Part shown: positions 29,227 through 37,596 of the stretch, piece by piece | Position numbering within the stretch: the first letter of the stretch is position 1 | Layout: every line of letters starts with the position of its first letter | Program-made: the position numbers and the translations under genes | Source of the DNA: Eubacterium sp. 14-2 | Lineage (GTDB): Bacteria; Bacillota; Clostridia; Lachnospirales; Lachnospiraceae | Length of the DNA stretch: 64,000 nt | Direction of reading: 5' to 3' | Assembly (NCBI RefSeq): GCF_000403845.2 | Contig: NZ_KE159567.1 | Location: 51,081-115,080 of the forward strand | The notes under the pieces: model-generated | What the model saw: the letters and a program-made list of their open reading frames with translations, nothing else | What the model was told of the DNA's origin: nothing | Databases searched by the model: none

Positions 29227-31073
29227 TATGATTTCATTCCATCATAAATCTGGCGGTATGCCTCACGGCATCCTTCTGTGAAAGCAGTCTTAAGCTGCAA
29301 TATAGTTCTTTCATCCTGCAGCCGGACAGTCAGAAGGGGAGAAAAGCGTTTGCCTCCCAGTGCAATGGCATCTTCAATGGCTTCCTCAAAGGTTTTTTCA
29401 AAGCCCATGTACAGACGCTGCATGTCAGTTATGTCATGGAGCCAGTCAATCAGGCCGATAAGATCTGTCATCTGACGGTACTGGCATTCCAGACGGTGAT
29501 AGGAATCCGGATAGCCATGGGTACAGTCATACCAGGAATGATGTCCATGGGCAATGGCAGCATAAGGCCGGGTGGAATTTCTGGCAGACAGAGCAGCTTC
29601 CCCTGCCAGGGTGTGAAGATGGGCCATTTCATATTCTTCCTCAAACCACTGACGCCCTGCCTGGGAATACAGATTGATAAAATTCACTTTGCCGATATCG
29701 TGCAGCATACCGGCTTCCATGGCATAATTCAGAATGCACTGTTTCTTTTCCGTGGGGTCAGAAATCGCCCGGAACATGGCGGCATCATCAAAAAATTCAG
29801 GTTCTTCCTCCAGAATAATGCGGCAGAGAGTCACAGCGCCTTTTCCCACAGCCCAGGAATGTACAAAAATCTCCGGAGCAAAGCGCATTTGTACTTTTAT
29901 CAGGAATTCCTTGTAGGAAATACTGTTTTCCGTTTCCAGAAAGGTGGAGGAAAGCTGCCGCAGATAGAGGAACAGCGTCTCGTTCTGAGAGTCATCCGGA
30001 ACAGAGTCCATGTATTTTAAAATCCGGTGATAGAGGCTTTCCAGATATTCTGTCCGTTTCGGAATTCGCTCCGGGTAATCATTTAAATACTGACAGTAAA
30101 AAGCCGGCAGAGAGATAATGCCGTACATGCTGTCCGTGGAAAAATCTGTGAGATCTGCTTTATCCATTAAAAGTTCCATTTTGTTCAGAAGACCGTCCAG
30201 GCTGTTCAGTCCGCAGTAATATTCTATGGCATAATAGGCAAACCGCGGACGGATGGGCGGATGTTCATTTCGGGCGTCTGCCTCCTGGAACCTCCGTTCG
30301 TGGACAATATAGACAGATTCCATGATATCAGTCACATCTGCAGAAGTCATGGTAGTTTCCCTGCTGTGGGAAATGCTGGCTGCCATCTGCTGATGGGTCA
30401 GATAAATATATTTGTCCCAGGGGAGATCCGGCGCCTTTTCCTGATAATCCTTATCCTGCAGAATTTCCAGGGAACGTTTGATCATATGGATTTTTTCACT
30501 GGCAGATCTGAATTTACCCAGAGACATATTTGCCCGGGAACGCAGAATATAACCCCGTGTTTCTGTGTCGTCAATTTCATCATAATATTTCAGGTAAGCG
30601 GCTGCTTCTGTAAAACAGAGACGCATCTGGGAGGTGTATTTATCCGTAATGGAGAGATCCAGCCCCACCAGTTTGTTGCACTGATTGTTGTGGGCCATGC
30701 CGAGCCAGTACAATTCCCGAATCATGGCATTTCGGTCTCTGGTTAGCCGGGAAAGTGTCAGCAGCGCTTTATGAATCTGACAGAACAGCCCTGCATCCAA
30801 CGCATCTCTGCCGTTTTCATATAAAAGTGCGTCTGCAAATTCCCGCAGCTCCTGCAGTTTATCTTCACTGATGTTGTGTATATGGTCCAGAACCGGAAAC
30901 AGTTCTCCGCGCAGTAATTCCATATTACGCTTTATTTTCTGCTCTGCCTGCATACGGTCCCGAAAGACTTCCTCCAGATATTCGTCAAAAGAGAGGTTTC
31001 CCGGATGTTTACGGGTTCTGAGGGCAGAAATATCTTTTAAACTGGCAATGTATTCTTCCTGATATGGCTGCAT
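29226..31073 (-). CDS. HD-GYP-like signalling protein
   Basis: A 615-residue soluble protein. The first ~400 residues are helical, perhaps TPR-like, with no recognised sensor. Residues ~440-590 resemble an HD-GYP domain: MLHDIGKVNF holds the HD pair, EMAHLHTLAGE the next His, and AHGHHSWYDCTHGYPDSYH stands where HHExxDGxGYP is expected. HD-GYP proteins hydrolyse c-di-GMP; here Glu and Gly of the motif are replaced, so activity is uncertain. AGAAGGA precedes the ATG. It lies 47 bases downstream of a hybrid kinase gene and is probably in one operon with it. Confidence 0.75.
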   Translation of the reverse strand: MQPYQEEYIASLKDISALRTRKHPGNLSFDEYLEEVFRDRMQAEQKIKRNMELLRGELFPVLDHIHNISEDKLQELREFADALLYENGRDALDAGLFCQIHKALLTLSRLTRDRNAMIRELYWLGMAHNNQCNKLVGLDLSITDKYTSQMRLCFTEAAAYLKYYDEIDDTETRGYILRSRANMSLGKFRSASEKIHMIKRSLEILQDKDYQEKAPDLPWDKYIYLTHQQMAASISHSRETTMTSADVTDIMESVYIVHERRFQEADARNEHPPIRPRFAYYAIEYYCGLNSLDGLLNKMELLMDKADLTDFSTDSMYGIISLPAFYCQYLNDYPERIPKRTEYLESLYHRILKYMDSVPDDSQNETLFLYLRQLSSTFLETENSISYKEFLIKVQMRFAPEIFVHSWAVGKGAVTLCRIILEEEPEFFDDAAMFRAISDPTEKKQCILNYAMEAGMLHDIGKVNFINLYSQAGRQWFEEEYEMAHLHTLAGEAALSARNSTRPYAAIAHGHHSWYDCTHGYPDSYHRLECQYRQMTDLIGLIDWLHDITDMQRLYMGFEKTFEEAIEDAIALGGKRFSPLLTVRLQDERTILQLKTAFTEGCREAYRQIYDGMKS

Positions 31074-31120
31074 AATCCTTCTACTCTTTTCTGTTATCTG
31101 ATCAGGGTATCAATGTAAAA

Positions 31121-32836
31121 TCACTGACAGCCTGACCCCTGTTTATATTTCAGTCGATTGCGCAAAATTTCCTGCAGACGTTCCGGGTCTACAGGTTTGG
31201 AACAATGTTCGTTCATTCCGGCTTCCCGTGACAGGCGGATATCTTCCACGAAAGCATTTGCAGTCATGGCCACAATCCAGACACTTTCCGCATCTGCTCT
31301 GGAAAGCTGCCTGATTTTTCTGGTAGCTTCGTATCCGTTCAGAACAGGCATTTGGATATCCATAAAAATAACATCGTAATAGCCTTCCGGAGATGCTGCG
31401 AATTTTTCCACAGCCTGGGCGCCGTTGTCGGCCACATCTGTCTGAACTCCGATAAGAGAGAAAATTTCCACTGCAATCTCCTGATTCAGCTCCACATCTT
31501 CTACCAGCAGAACCCGGTACTGGCTGTAATCCATGTCAGGACTGGCATATGGGTCATCTTCCATATCCTCCTGATTAATCAAACCGGAAATGGTTTCCAG
31601 CAGTCTGCTTTTAAAGAGAGGACATGGCACGAAAGCGTTGATGCCGGTACGGGTGGCCTGATATTCCATCTGTGCCCAGTCTGATTCCGATACCAGCAGA
31701 ATTGGAAAATCCTGTCCTGCCAGATGGCGCACATGAGTGGCCAGCTCCAGTACCGCCATGTCGTCCAGTTCCTGCCCCAGCAGCATGGCACAGGGCATAC
31801 GGTTTTCGTACTGTTCTTCCGTCAGCCATGTGACCACGTCCAGTCCCCGTTTCATATGTACCGGAACCAGCCCGCCGTCTTTTAAATATTCCAGAATGGG
31901 CGGAAGCCTGCTTTCCATGCTTTCTGCCACCAGTATCTGCTGTCCCTTTGGAAGGTTCAGTTCTTCCCGCTCCTGAAGAGCCACTTTGAAAGGAAGTGTT
32001 ACATAAAACGTGCTGCCTTCCCCTTCCTGGCTTTCAGCGCGGATCTGTCCTTCCATCCGGTCTACCAGGTTTTTCACAATAGACATGCCCAGACCGGTTC
32101 CCTCAATCTTGCTGGTGGCAGCGTTAGTCACCCGTTCAAAGGGCAGAAAGATTTTCTTCAGAAATTCCTGACTCATTCCCATGCCGTTGTCTTTGCACAT
32201 AAAATCGAACCATACCTGCCGGTGTCCGGAATCATCGGGTTCATCCGGGCGCTGGCAGATGCGAATCAGAATGTCTCCTTCTTTCTGGGTGTATTTTACT
32301 GCATTTCCAATAATATTCACCAGAATCTGACGCAGATGCAGGGGATCTCCAATGAGATTTTCCTCATGAATTACACCCAGTTCAATCTGCAGGTTCTGAT
32401 TTTTCTGAGCCGCCTGCGGGCGTATGATGACAGCGATGTCATGAACCAGATCTGCCAGAGAAAATTCCTCTTCATTTAAGGAAAGACGTCCACTGTCAAT
32501 ACGGGACATATCCAGCACATCATTGACCAGACTCATCAGGTGAGTGGAGGACGTTTTGATTTTAAGCAGACAGTCCTGCACCCTTGCCTTTTCATCAATA
32601 TGGGATAACCCAATGGAGGTCATTCCGATAATGGCATTCATGGGGGTGCGGATATCATGAGACATGTTGGACAGGAAAATGCTTTTTGCCCTGTTGGCCT
32701 CTTCTGCTTCCTGCAAAGATTTTTCCAGAGAGGCGATACGCTGTTCCAGTTCCGCAATCTTCTGCTGGTTTCGGGCGGAATCTGATATTCTGTTCTGATT
32801 TGATTTTGTTACAGGATAATCTTTGTTTTCGCTCAT
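31121..32836 (-). CDS. cytoplasmic hybrid histidine kinase with C-terminal receiver
   Basis: A 571-residue protein without membrane segments or a named sensor domain. A coiled coil (IAELEQRIASLEKSLQEAEE) leads to HisKA with phospho-His in FLSNMSHDIRTPMNAIIGM (about residue 60). HATPase_c follows (NIIGNAVKYTQKEG; GTGLGMSIVKNLVDRM). Residues ~300-420 look like a receiver lacking the Asp (QQILVAESMES). Residues ~435-565 are a true receiver (RVLLVEDVELNQEIA; VIFMDIQMPVLNGYEA; CSKPVDPERL). The sensory input is probably a partner protein. Confidence 0.88.
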   Translation of the reverse strand: MSENKDYPVTKSNQNRISDSARNQQKIAELEQRIASLEKSLQEAEEANRAKSIFLSNMSHDIRTPMNAIIGMTSIGLSHIDEKARVQDCLLKIKTSSTHLMSLVNDVLDMSRIDSGRLSLNEEEFSLADLVHDIAVIIRPQAAQKNQNLQIELGVIHEENLIGDPLHLRQILVNIIGNAVKYTQKEGDILIRICQRPDEPDDSGHRQVWFDFMCKDNGMGMSQEFLKKIFLPFERVTNAATSKIEGTGLGMSIVKNLVDRMEGQIRAESQEGEGSTFYVTLPFKVALQEREELNLPKGQQILVAESMESRLPPILEYLKDGGLVPVHMKRGLDVVTWLTEEQYENRMPCAMLLGQELDDMAVLELATHVRHLAGQDFPILLVSESDWAQMEYQATRTGINAFVPCPLFKSRLLETISGLINQEDMEDDPYASPDMDYSQYRVLLVEDVELNQEIAVEIFSLIGVQTDVADNGAQAVEKFAASPEGYYDVIFMDIQMPVLNGYEATRKIRQLSRADAESVWIVAMTANAFVEDIRLSREAGMNEHCSKPVDPERLQEILRNRLKYKQGSGCQ

Positions 32837-33168
32837 ATTAGTTCTCTACACTTTCTGTTTGTGAATTGTTACTGTTCCTTTCTTAATTAAAAGTAAACAG
32901 CAACCATGAATCTGTCATAACTGCTGTGCAGTACAGGCCCTGAGGGCGGTATAATATCAGCATTATACCACAGAAAATATAAAAATTCCATACCTGTTAA
33001 GTTTCTGAATTATATAATATTTTATAATGAAAAGGAGTCCATTATATGTTATGATAAAAACAGAAAAAAATATGTTGCCGGGATGCAAGGATTTTTCGGA
33101 ATATATCGTATTATAAGTAGAAAACAAAATAATAGCAATATATTCAGAGAAAATCAGGAGGTTATATT
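32837..33168. other. AT-rich divergent promoter region
   Basis: About 330 bases between the leftward kinase and the rightward secreted-protein gene. No gene. AT-rich promoter-like stretches (TATAATATTTTATAATG near 33015-33031) are present. AGGAGG lies at 33156-33161 ahead of the next ATG. Confidence 0.5.
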
Positions 33169-33855
33169 ATGAAAAACGGTAAGAAAATGTTAGTTGCAGG
33201 GTTAGCCTGTCTTGTAGTATTGGGGATTGCTGTTCCCACAGCAGCTTTCCGTCTGCAGAATCAGGAAACGCCGCTGAAAAAAGAACAGGTGGAACAGAAG
33301 ACTGAGGTGAGACAGTCCGGAGCGGAGGATATGCTGAAACAGGCTGTACAGACGGTAAGTACAAAGGGTGCAGAGGTTACTGACCCGGAAGATGTGATAC
33401 TGCCGGTAGTGACACCCACAGAGGAGCCGGAAGACAACAGCGAAGTACCGCCTGCTGAGAATAACAGCGACGAAGCACAGGATACGGAAGCACCGGCGGA
33501 GGATAATACAGACACAGAGGCACCGGTGGAAGATAATACAGACACAGAAGCACCGGCAGACGTAACAGAGAATACAGATCCTGGCACAACAGCGGCAGTC
33601 TGTCCTTACTATGCAGATGCGAACGGTGACGGATACTGTGACCATTGTGCTCATAACGGAGCCTGCGGCAACAACTTTACGGATGTCAACGGAGATGGAA
33701 TCTGTGATTACTGTACCCATAACGGCAGCGGACATTGCGGCAATTATTCAGATACCAACGGCGACGGATACTGTGACAACTGGAACGGTTACGGTAATGG
33801 AAACGGTGGCGGCGGACACCATGGCGGCGGACACCATGGAGGACGTCACTGGTAG
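33169..33855 (+). CDS. secreted protein with DxNGDGxCD repeats and His/Gly-rich tail
   Basis: A 228-residue protein. Residues 1-24 are a signal peptide (MLVAGLACLVVLGIAVPTAA). Residues ~30-145 are acidic and Thr/Glu/Pro-rich, with short repeats of APxEDNTDTE. Residues ~146-205 carry three calcium-loop-like motifs (DANGDGYCD, DVNGDGICD, DTNGDGYCD), each with Cys and His (CDHCAHNGACG). The tail is GGGGHHGGGHHGG-rich. The motifs suggest Ca2+ binding, and the Cys/His content suggests transition-metal binding. It lies 21 bases before a sigma factor gene. Enzymatic function is not evident. Confidence 0.75.
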   Translation: MKNGKKMLVAGLACLVVLGIAVPTAAFRLQNQETPLKKEQVEQKTEVRQSGAEDMLKQAVQTVSTKGAEVTDPEDVILPVVTPTEEPEDNSEVPPAENNSDEAQDTEAPAEDNTDTEAPVEDNTDTEAPADVTENTDPGTTAAVCPYYADANGDGYCDHCAHNGACGNNFTDVNGDGICDYCTHNGSGHCGNYSDTNGDGYCDNWNGYGNGNGGGGHHGGGHHGGRHW

Positions 33856-33876
33856 GAAGAACAAAGGGGATATTTT

Positions 33877-34359
33877 ATGCGTGGTGAACAGGAGGTTGAA
33901 CAGGCAATAAAGACGTATGCCGATATGATACGGAGGATTTGCCTTTTACATCTGAATAACCATGAAGATACGGAGGATGTGCTTCAGGAGGTGTTTTTGA
34001 AGTATGTCCTCCATTCTGCGGTCTTTGAAAATTCTGAGCATGAAAAAGCGTGGCTTATCCGGGTCACACTCAATGCCTGCAAAGACCTGAAGAGAAAGCT
34101 GTTTCGACACGGGACAGTGCCGCTGGAAGTGCTTTCAGAAGAAGCTGCCAGTGTGGAGCCGGAGCAGATGGAAATACTGGAGACAGTGCTTGGTCTGCCG
34201 GCAAAGTATAAAGACGTAATATATCTCCATTATTATGAAGGGTATACTGCCAGGGAAATAGGAACTATGCTGCATAAGAAAGAAAATACCATATATTCTC
34301 TTTTATCGCGGGGACGGGATATACTGAAACAGAAGTTAGGAGGTGGCGGCAGTGCATGA
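33877..34359 (+). CDS. ECF-type RNA polymerase sigma factor
   Basis: A 160-residue sigma-70 family protein with regions 2 and 4 only. Region 2 (residues ~8-75): IRRICLLHLNNHEDTEDVLQ is the -10-reading helix pair, DVLQEVFLKY the typical core-binding motif. Region 4 (~100-155): LPAKYKDVIYLHYYEGYTAREI and KENTIYSLLSRGRDILK form the -35-binding HTH. It overlaps the anti-sigma gene by 8 bases and follows the secreted metal-motif protein, so the three form one regulatory unit, probably self-controlled. Confidence 0.9.
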   Translation: MRGEQEVEQAIKTYADMIRRICLLHLNNHEDTEDVLQEVFLKYVLHSAVFENSEHEKAWLIRVTLNACKDLKRKLFRHGTVPLEVLSEEAASVEPEQMEILETVLGLPAKYKDVIYLHYYEGYTAREIGTMLHKKENTIYSLLSRGRDILKQKLGGGGSA

Positions 34360-35143
34360 TGAGATTCGGAAAGCATTTGGACAGATTCGTGCAACTGAGC
34401 AGATGAAACAGTCCGTGTCGGAACATCTGACTCAGAACAGAAGGAAAACTGCAAAAAGCTCCATACGGGTCAGTCTGGCCCCTCTGGTGTCAGCCTGCGC
34501 CCTTTTACTGCTCTGTGTCGGAATCGGAAACTGGTATTTTTTCCAGGAAATGCCAGTATCCTATGTCAGTGTGGATGTTAATCCTTCTGTGGAACTGACG
34601 CTGAACCGCAGGAATCGTGTGACCGCTGCGGAGAGCCGGAATAAAGAAGGAGAGATTGTTCTGGCACATCTGGAGCTGGAGGGAAAAGACTATCTGGAGG
34701 CGGTGGAACTGCTGGTGGGAAGTCAGGCCATGCAGAAATATCTCACAGGAGATGCGGAACTGACGGTTACCGTGGCTTCATCAAATGCGGAGGAACTGCT
34801 CTCCGGACTGGAAAACAGCGAGATAACCACCCACTATCATGGTATGTGCCGAAGCGCTGATATGGATACGGTGAGGTCTGCTCATGAAATTGATATGTCT
34901 CTGGGGAAATATCAGATGTATCAGCTTCTTTCCCAGTATAATGCTGAACTGACAGCAGAGGAATGCCAGTCAATTCCCATGTGCCAGCTGGGACGTCTTC
35001 TTGCCCAGTATGAAAACGGCAGGCAGGAAGCGGTGGGAGAAGAGGAACTGAGAGAAATGGAAACGGGCTGCGGTCATGATGGCGGCAGCCATCATAGCCA
35101 AAAAGGCCATCACAATGGAAAAGGCCATCATAATGTAAACTGA
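34352..35143 (+). CDS. membrane anti-sigma factor with RsgI-like domain and His-rich tail
   Basis: A 263-residue protein. Residues 1-45 are cytoplasmic and would bind the sigma factor. One membrane helix follows (LAPLVSACALLLLCVGIG). Outside, YVSVDVNPSVELTLNRRNRV is the conserved segment of RsgI-type anti-sigma factors. The last ~25 residues are His-rich (HHSQKGHHNGKGHHN), a likely metal ligand cluster, matching the His-rich tail of the secreted partner. The GTG at 34352 is used for its spacing to AGGAGG. Metal sensing is inference. Confidence 0.82.
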   Translation: MHDEIRKAFGQIRATEQMKQSVSEHLTQNRRKTAKSSIRVSLAPLVSACALLLLCVGIGNWYFFQEMPVSYVSVDVNPSVELTLNRRNRVTAAESRNKEGEIVLAHLELEGKDYLEAVELLVGSQAMQKYLTGDAELTVTVASSNAEELLSGLENSEITTHYHGMCRSADMDTVRSAHEIDMSLGKYQMYQLLSQYNAELTAEECQSIPMCQLGRLLAQYENGRQEAVGEEELREMETGCGHDGGSHHSQKGHHNGKGHHNVN

Positions 35144-35157
35144 TTAAAGAAATTAAG

Positions 35158-35213
35158 TTGACAATAAGAGCGATTCTGTGTATATTATTTTTTATAAATG
35201 AAAAATATACACA
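35158..35213 (+). promoter_or_regulatory. bioY promoter with palindromic operator
   Basis: TTGACA (35158-35163), a 17-base spacer and TATATT (35181-35186). Overlapping the -10 is an inverted repeat: TGTGTATATT (35177-35186) and AATATACACA (35204-35213), separated by 17 bases and ending just before the ribosome site. Given the genes, a biotin repressor (BirA-type) is the likely ligand. Confidence 0.8.
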
Positions 35214-35223
35214 GGAGGGCATT

Positions 35224-35796
35224 ATGGGAAAAAAATTAACAGTGAAAGAAATTGTCTGCGGGGGTTTGTTCACAGCATTGGTAGCGGCAGGAGCCTTTAT
35301 TCAGGTTCCCATACCAGGAATGGACTATTTTACCCTGCAGTTTTTATTTGTGCTGCTGGCAGGAATGATACTTGGATATAAAATGGGGGCAGTCAGTATA
35401 GGAGCGTATGTGCTGCTGGGGCTGTGCGGCTTGCCGATTTTTGCCGCAGGCGGCGGAATCGCCTATATTTTCCGCCCCAGTTTCGGCTATCTGGTGGGTT
35501 TTATCCTGGCAGCTTTTGTGGTGGGACTGGTTGTGGAGAAGTCCGGGATTCGGGGATACGCAAAATATTTAACCGCAGCCTTTGGGGGATTTACAGTTAC
35601 CTATGCAATCGGGCTGGTATACAAATATATGATGCTGAATTATTATGTGGGGGAAAAAACAGCCTTTGCCATGGTACTGGCAGATTGTTTTCCGCTGGAT
35701 ATGCCAGGTGACCTGGTTCTGTGTTTTCTGGCTGCCGGGCTGGCAGTTCGGCTGGTACCGGCTTCCCGGAGTATTCTGGGAACCCTGGCGGAATAA
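35224..35796 (+). CDS. bioY: biotin transporter substrate-binding (S) component BioY
   Basis: A 190-residue membrane protein with about six helices. The family hallmarks GAFIQVPIPGMDYFTLQFLF near the N-terminus and GLCGLPIFAAGGGIAYIFRPSFGYLVG are intact. BioY binds biotin at the outer face and works with the shared ECF energy module. The start at 35224 follows GGAGGG; the frame extends upstream over the promoter. First gene of bioY-bioB-bioD. Confidence 0.95.
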   Translation: MGKKLTVKEIVCGGLFTALVAAGAFIQVPIPGMDYFTLQFLFVLLAGMILGYKMGAVSIGAYVLLGLCGLPIFAAGGGIAYIFRPSFGYLVGFILAAFVVGLVVEKSGIRGYAKYLTAAFGGFTVTYAIGLVYKYMMLNYYVGEKTAFAMVLADCFPLDMPGDLVLCFLAAGLAVRLVPASRSILGTLAE

Positions 35797-35845
35797 AAGT
35801 GTAACTCTGAATCAAGACTTTATGACAGTAAGGTGGAGGGAAACC

Positions 35846-36814
35846 ATGAAAAACAGGCTTGAAATGCTGAAGGAAAAGGTTCTGAACGGATATCAGATTT
35901 ATAAAAAAGAAGCCCTTTTTCTGGCAGAGCAGCCTCTGGAAGAATTATGTAAGGCAGCCGATGAAATTCGCCGGGCCTTTTGTGGAAATGCTTTCGATTT
36001 ATGTACAATTATCAACGGGAAAAGTGGAAAATGTTCTGAAAACTGCAAATATTGTGCACAGTCCTCTTTTTATCAGACCCATGTGGAGAGTTATCCTCTG
36101 CTTGGTACAGAGGAACTGGTACAACAGGCGGAGTACAACAGCCAGCGCGGTGTGCCCAGATATTCCATTGTCACATCCGGAAAAAAACTGAACAGTGAAG
36201 AAGTGGAACAGGTCTGTGAAAGTATCCGGCAGATAAAAAAATCAGTAAATATTTCGGTATGCGTGTCTTTCGGTCTGCTGGAAGAGGAAGATTTCCGCAA
36301 AATAAAAGAAGCCGGAGCAGAACGGGTACATAACAATCTGGAAACTTCAGAGGTTTATTTTCCAAAGGTATGTACCACCCATACCTGGCAGGATAAAATC
36401 AGAGCCCTGAAAAATGCCAGAGCCGCCGGAATGAGCGTGTGCAGCGGCGGCATAATGGGTCTGGGAGAAACGATGGAGGACCGCATTGACCTTGCGCTGA
36501 CTCTGCAGAACCTGGGGGTGAATTCTGTTCCGATTAATATGCTGAATCCCATACCAGGTACTCCATATGAAAAAAATCCGAAGCTGACAGAGGAAGATAT
36601 GCGCCGGATTATCGCAGTGTTCCGGTTTATTCTGCCGAAATCTTTCATCCGCCTGGCAGGAGGCAGAGGACTGATGGAAGATCAGGGACGGAACTGTTTC
36701 CGTTCCGGTGCAAATGCGGCCATTACCGGAGATATGCTGACTACAGCGGGAATTACCATCAGACGGGATATGGAAATGCTGAAGGAACTGGGATATCAGG
36801 TGGTGAAAGTATGA
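35846..36814 (+). CDS. bioB: biotin synthase
   Basis: A 322-residue radical SAM enzyme. The [4Fe-4S] site is CSENCKYCAQSS. Downstream markers include CVSFGLLEEEDF, RVHNNLETSEVYFPKVCTTH and FIRLAGGRGLMEDQG, where an Arg ligates the auxiliary cluster. It inserts sulfur into dethiobiotin. GGTGGAGGG precedes the ATG. It overlaps bioD by four bases. Confidence 0.95.
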   Translation: MKNRLEMLKEKVLNGYQIYKKEALFLAEQPLEELCKAADEIRRAFCGNAFDLCTIINGKSGKCSENCKYCAQSSFYQTHVESYPLLGTEELVQQAEYNSQRGVPRYSIVTSGKKLNSEEVEQVCESIRQIKKSVNISVCVSFGLLEEEDFRKIKEAGAERVHNNLETSEVYFPKVCTTHTWQDKIRALKNARAAGMSVCSGGIMGLGETMEDRIDLALTLQNLGVNSVPINMLNPIPGTPYEKNPKLTEEDMRRIIAVFRFILPKSFIRLAGGRGLMEDQGRNCFRSGANAAITGDMLTTAGITIRRDMEMLKELGYQVVKV

Positions 36815-37497
36815 GCAGAGGAATTTTTGTTACCGGCACAGGAACCGATGTGGGAAAAACGTATGTAACAGCTCTTCTGGTGCGGACTTTGCGTAAAGCA
36901 GGTGTAAAAGCGGCATATTATAAGGCGGCGGTCAGCGGAAATGAACGGGACGTCCATGGGAGGCTTATACCGGGAGATGCAGATTGGGTCAGGGCTGTTT
37001 CCGGGATTGCCCAGCCGCTGGAATCCATGGTGCCCTATATTTATGAACAGGCAGTTTCCCCTCATCTGGCAGCCAGAAAGGAGGGGAATCCGGTTGAACT
37101 GTCCGTAGTGTGTCAGGGGTATGAGAAACTTTGTCAGGAATACGAATATATCACCATGGAAGGCAGCGGAGGGATTTTATGCCCTATGCGGCAGGAGGAA
37201 GGGAAGGAACTGTGGCTGGAAGATATTATCAGAGAGCTGCAGCTTCCCTGCCTGGTAGTTGCAGAGGCGGGCCTGGGCACCATTAACCATACCATTCTGA
37301 CCCTGGAATATCTTAAGATGAGAGGAATTGAGGCCAGGGGCGTGATTTTGAATCATTTTCATCCGGAACTGGAAATGGAGCAGGAGAACCGCAGCATGAT
37401 AGAACAGCGCGGAAAAGTCCCGGTTCTTGCATGTATACCGAACTATGGAGAAGAAGTGGATATACCAGCGGAAAAACTGATGGAGCTGTATCAGTGA
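36811..37497 (+). CDS. bioD: dethiobiotin synthetase
   Basis: A 228-residue P-loop enzyme. GTGTDVGKTYVTALL is Walker A and the substrate-binding site; MEGSGGILCPM carries the second conserved loop. It closes the ureido ring of 7,8-diaminopelargonate with CO2 and ATP. No bioA, bioF, bioW, bioC or bioH is present here, so the pathway's early steps must lie elsewhere or be missing. Confidence 0.94.
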   Translation: MSRGIFVTGTGTDVGKTYVTALLVRTLRKAGVKAAYYKAAVSGNERDVHGRLIPGDADWVRAVSGIAQPLESMVPYIYEQAVSPHLAARKEGNPVELSVVCQGYEKLCQEYEYITMEGSGGILCPMRQEEGKELWLEDIIRELQLPCLVVAEAGLGTINHTILTLEYLKMRGIEARGVILNHFHPELEMEQENRSMIEQRGKVPVLACIPNYGEEVDIPAEKLMELYQ

Positions 37498-37596
37498 ACC
37501 GGCATTTGCAGTGAGGAATCCTGAGTGAGGAAAACCTGCGTAATACACAGTGATTTATGATATAATAAGATAAAAACTTTCAGGAGGAATGATAAC

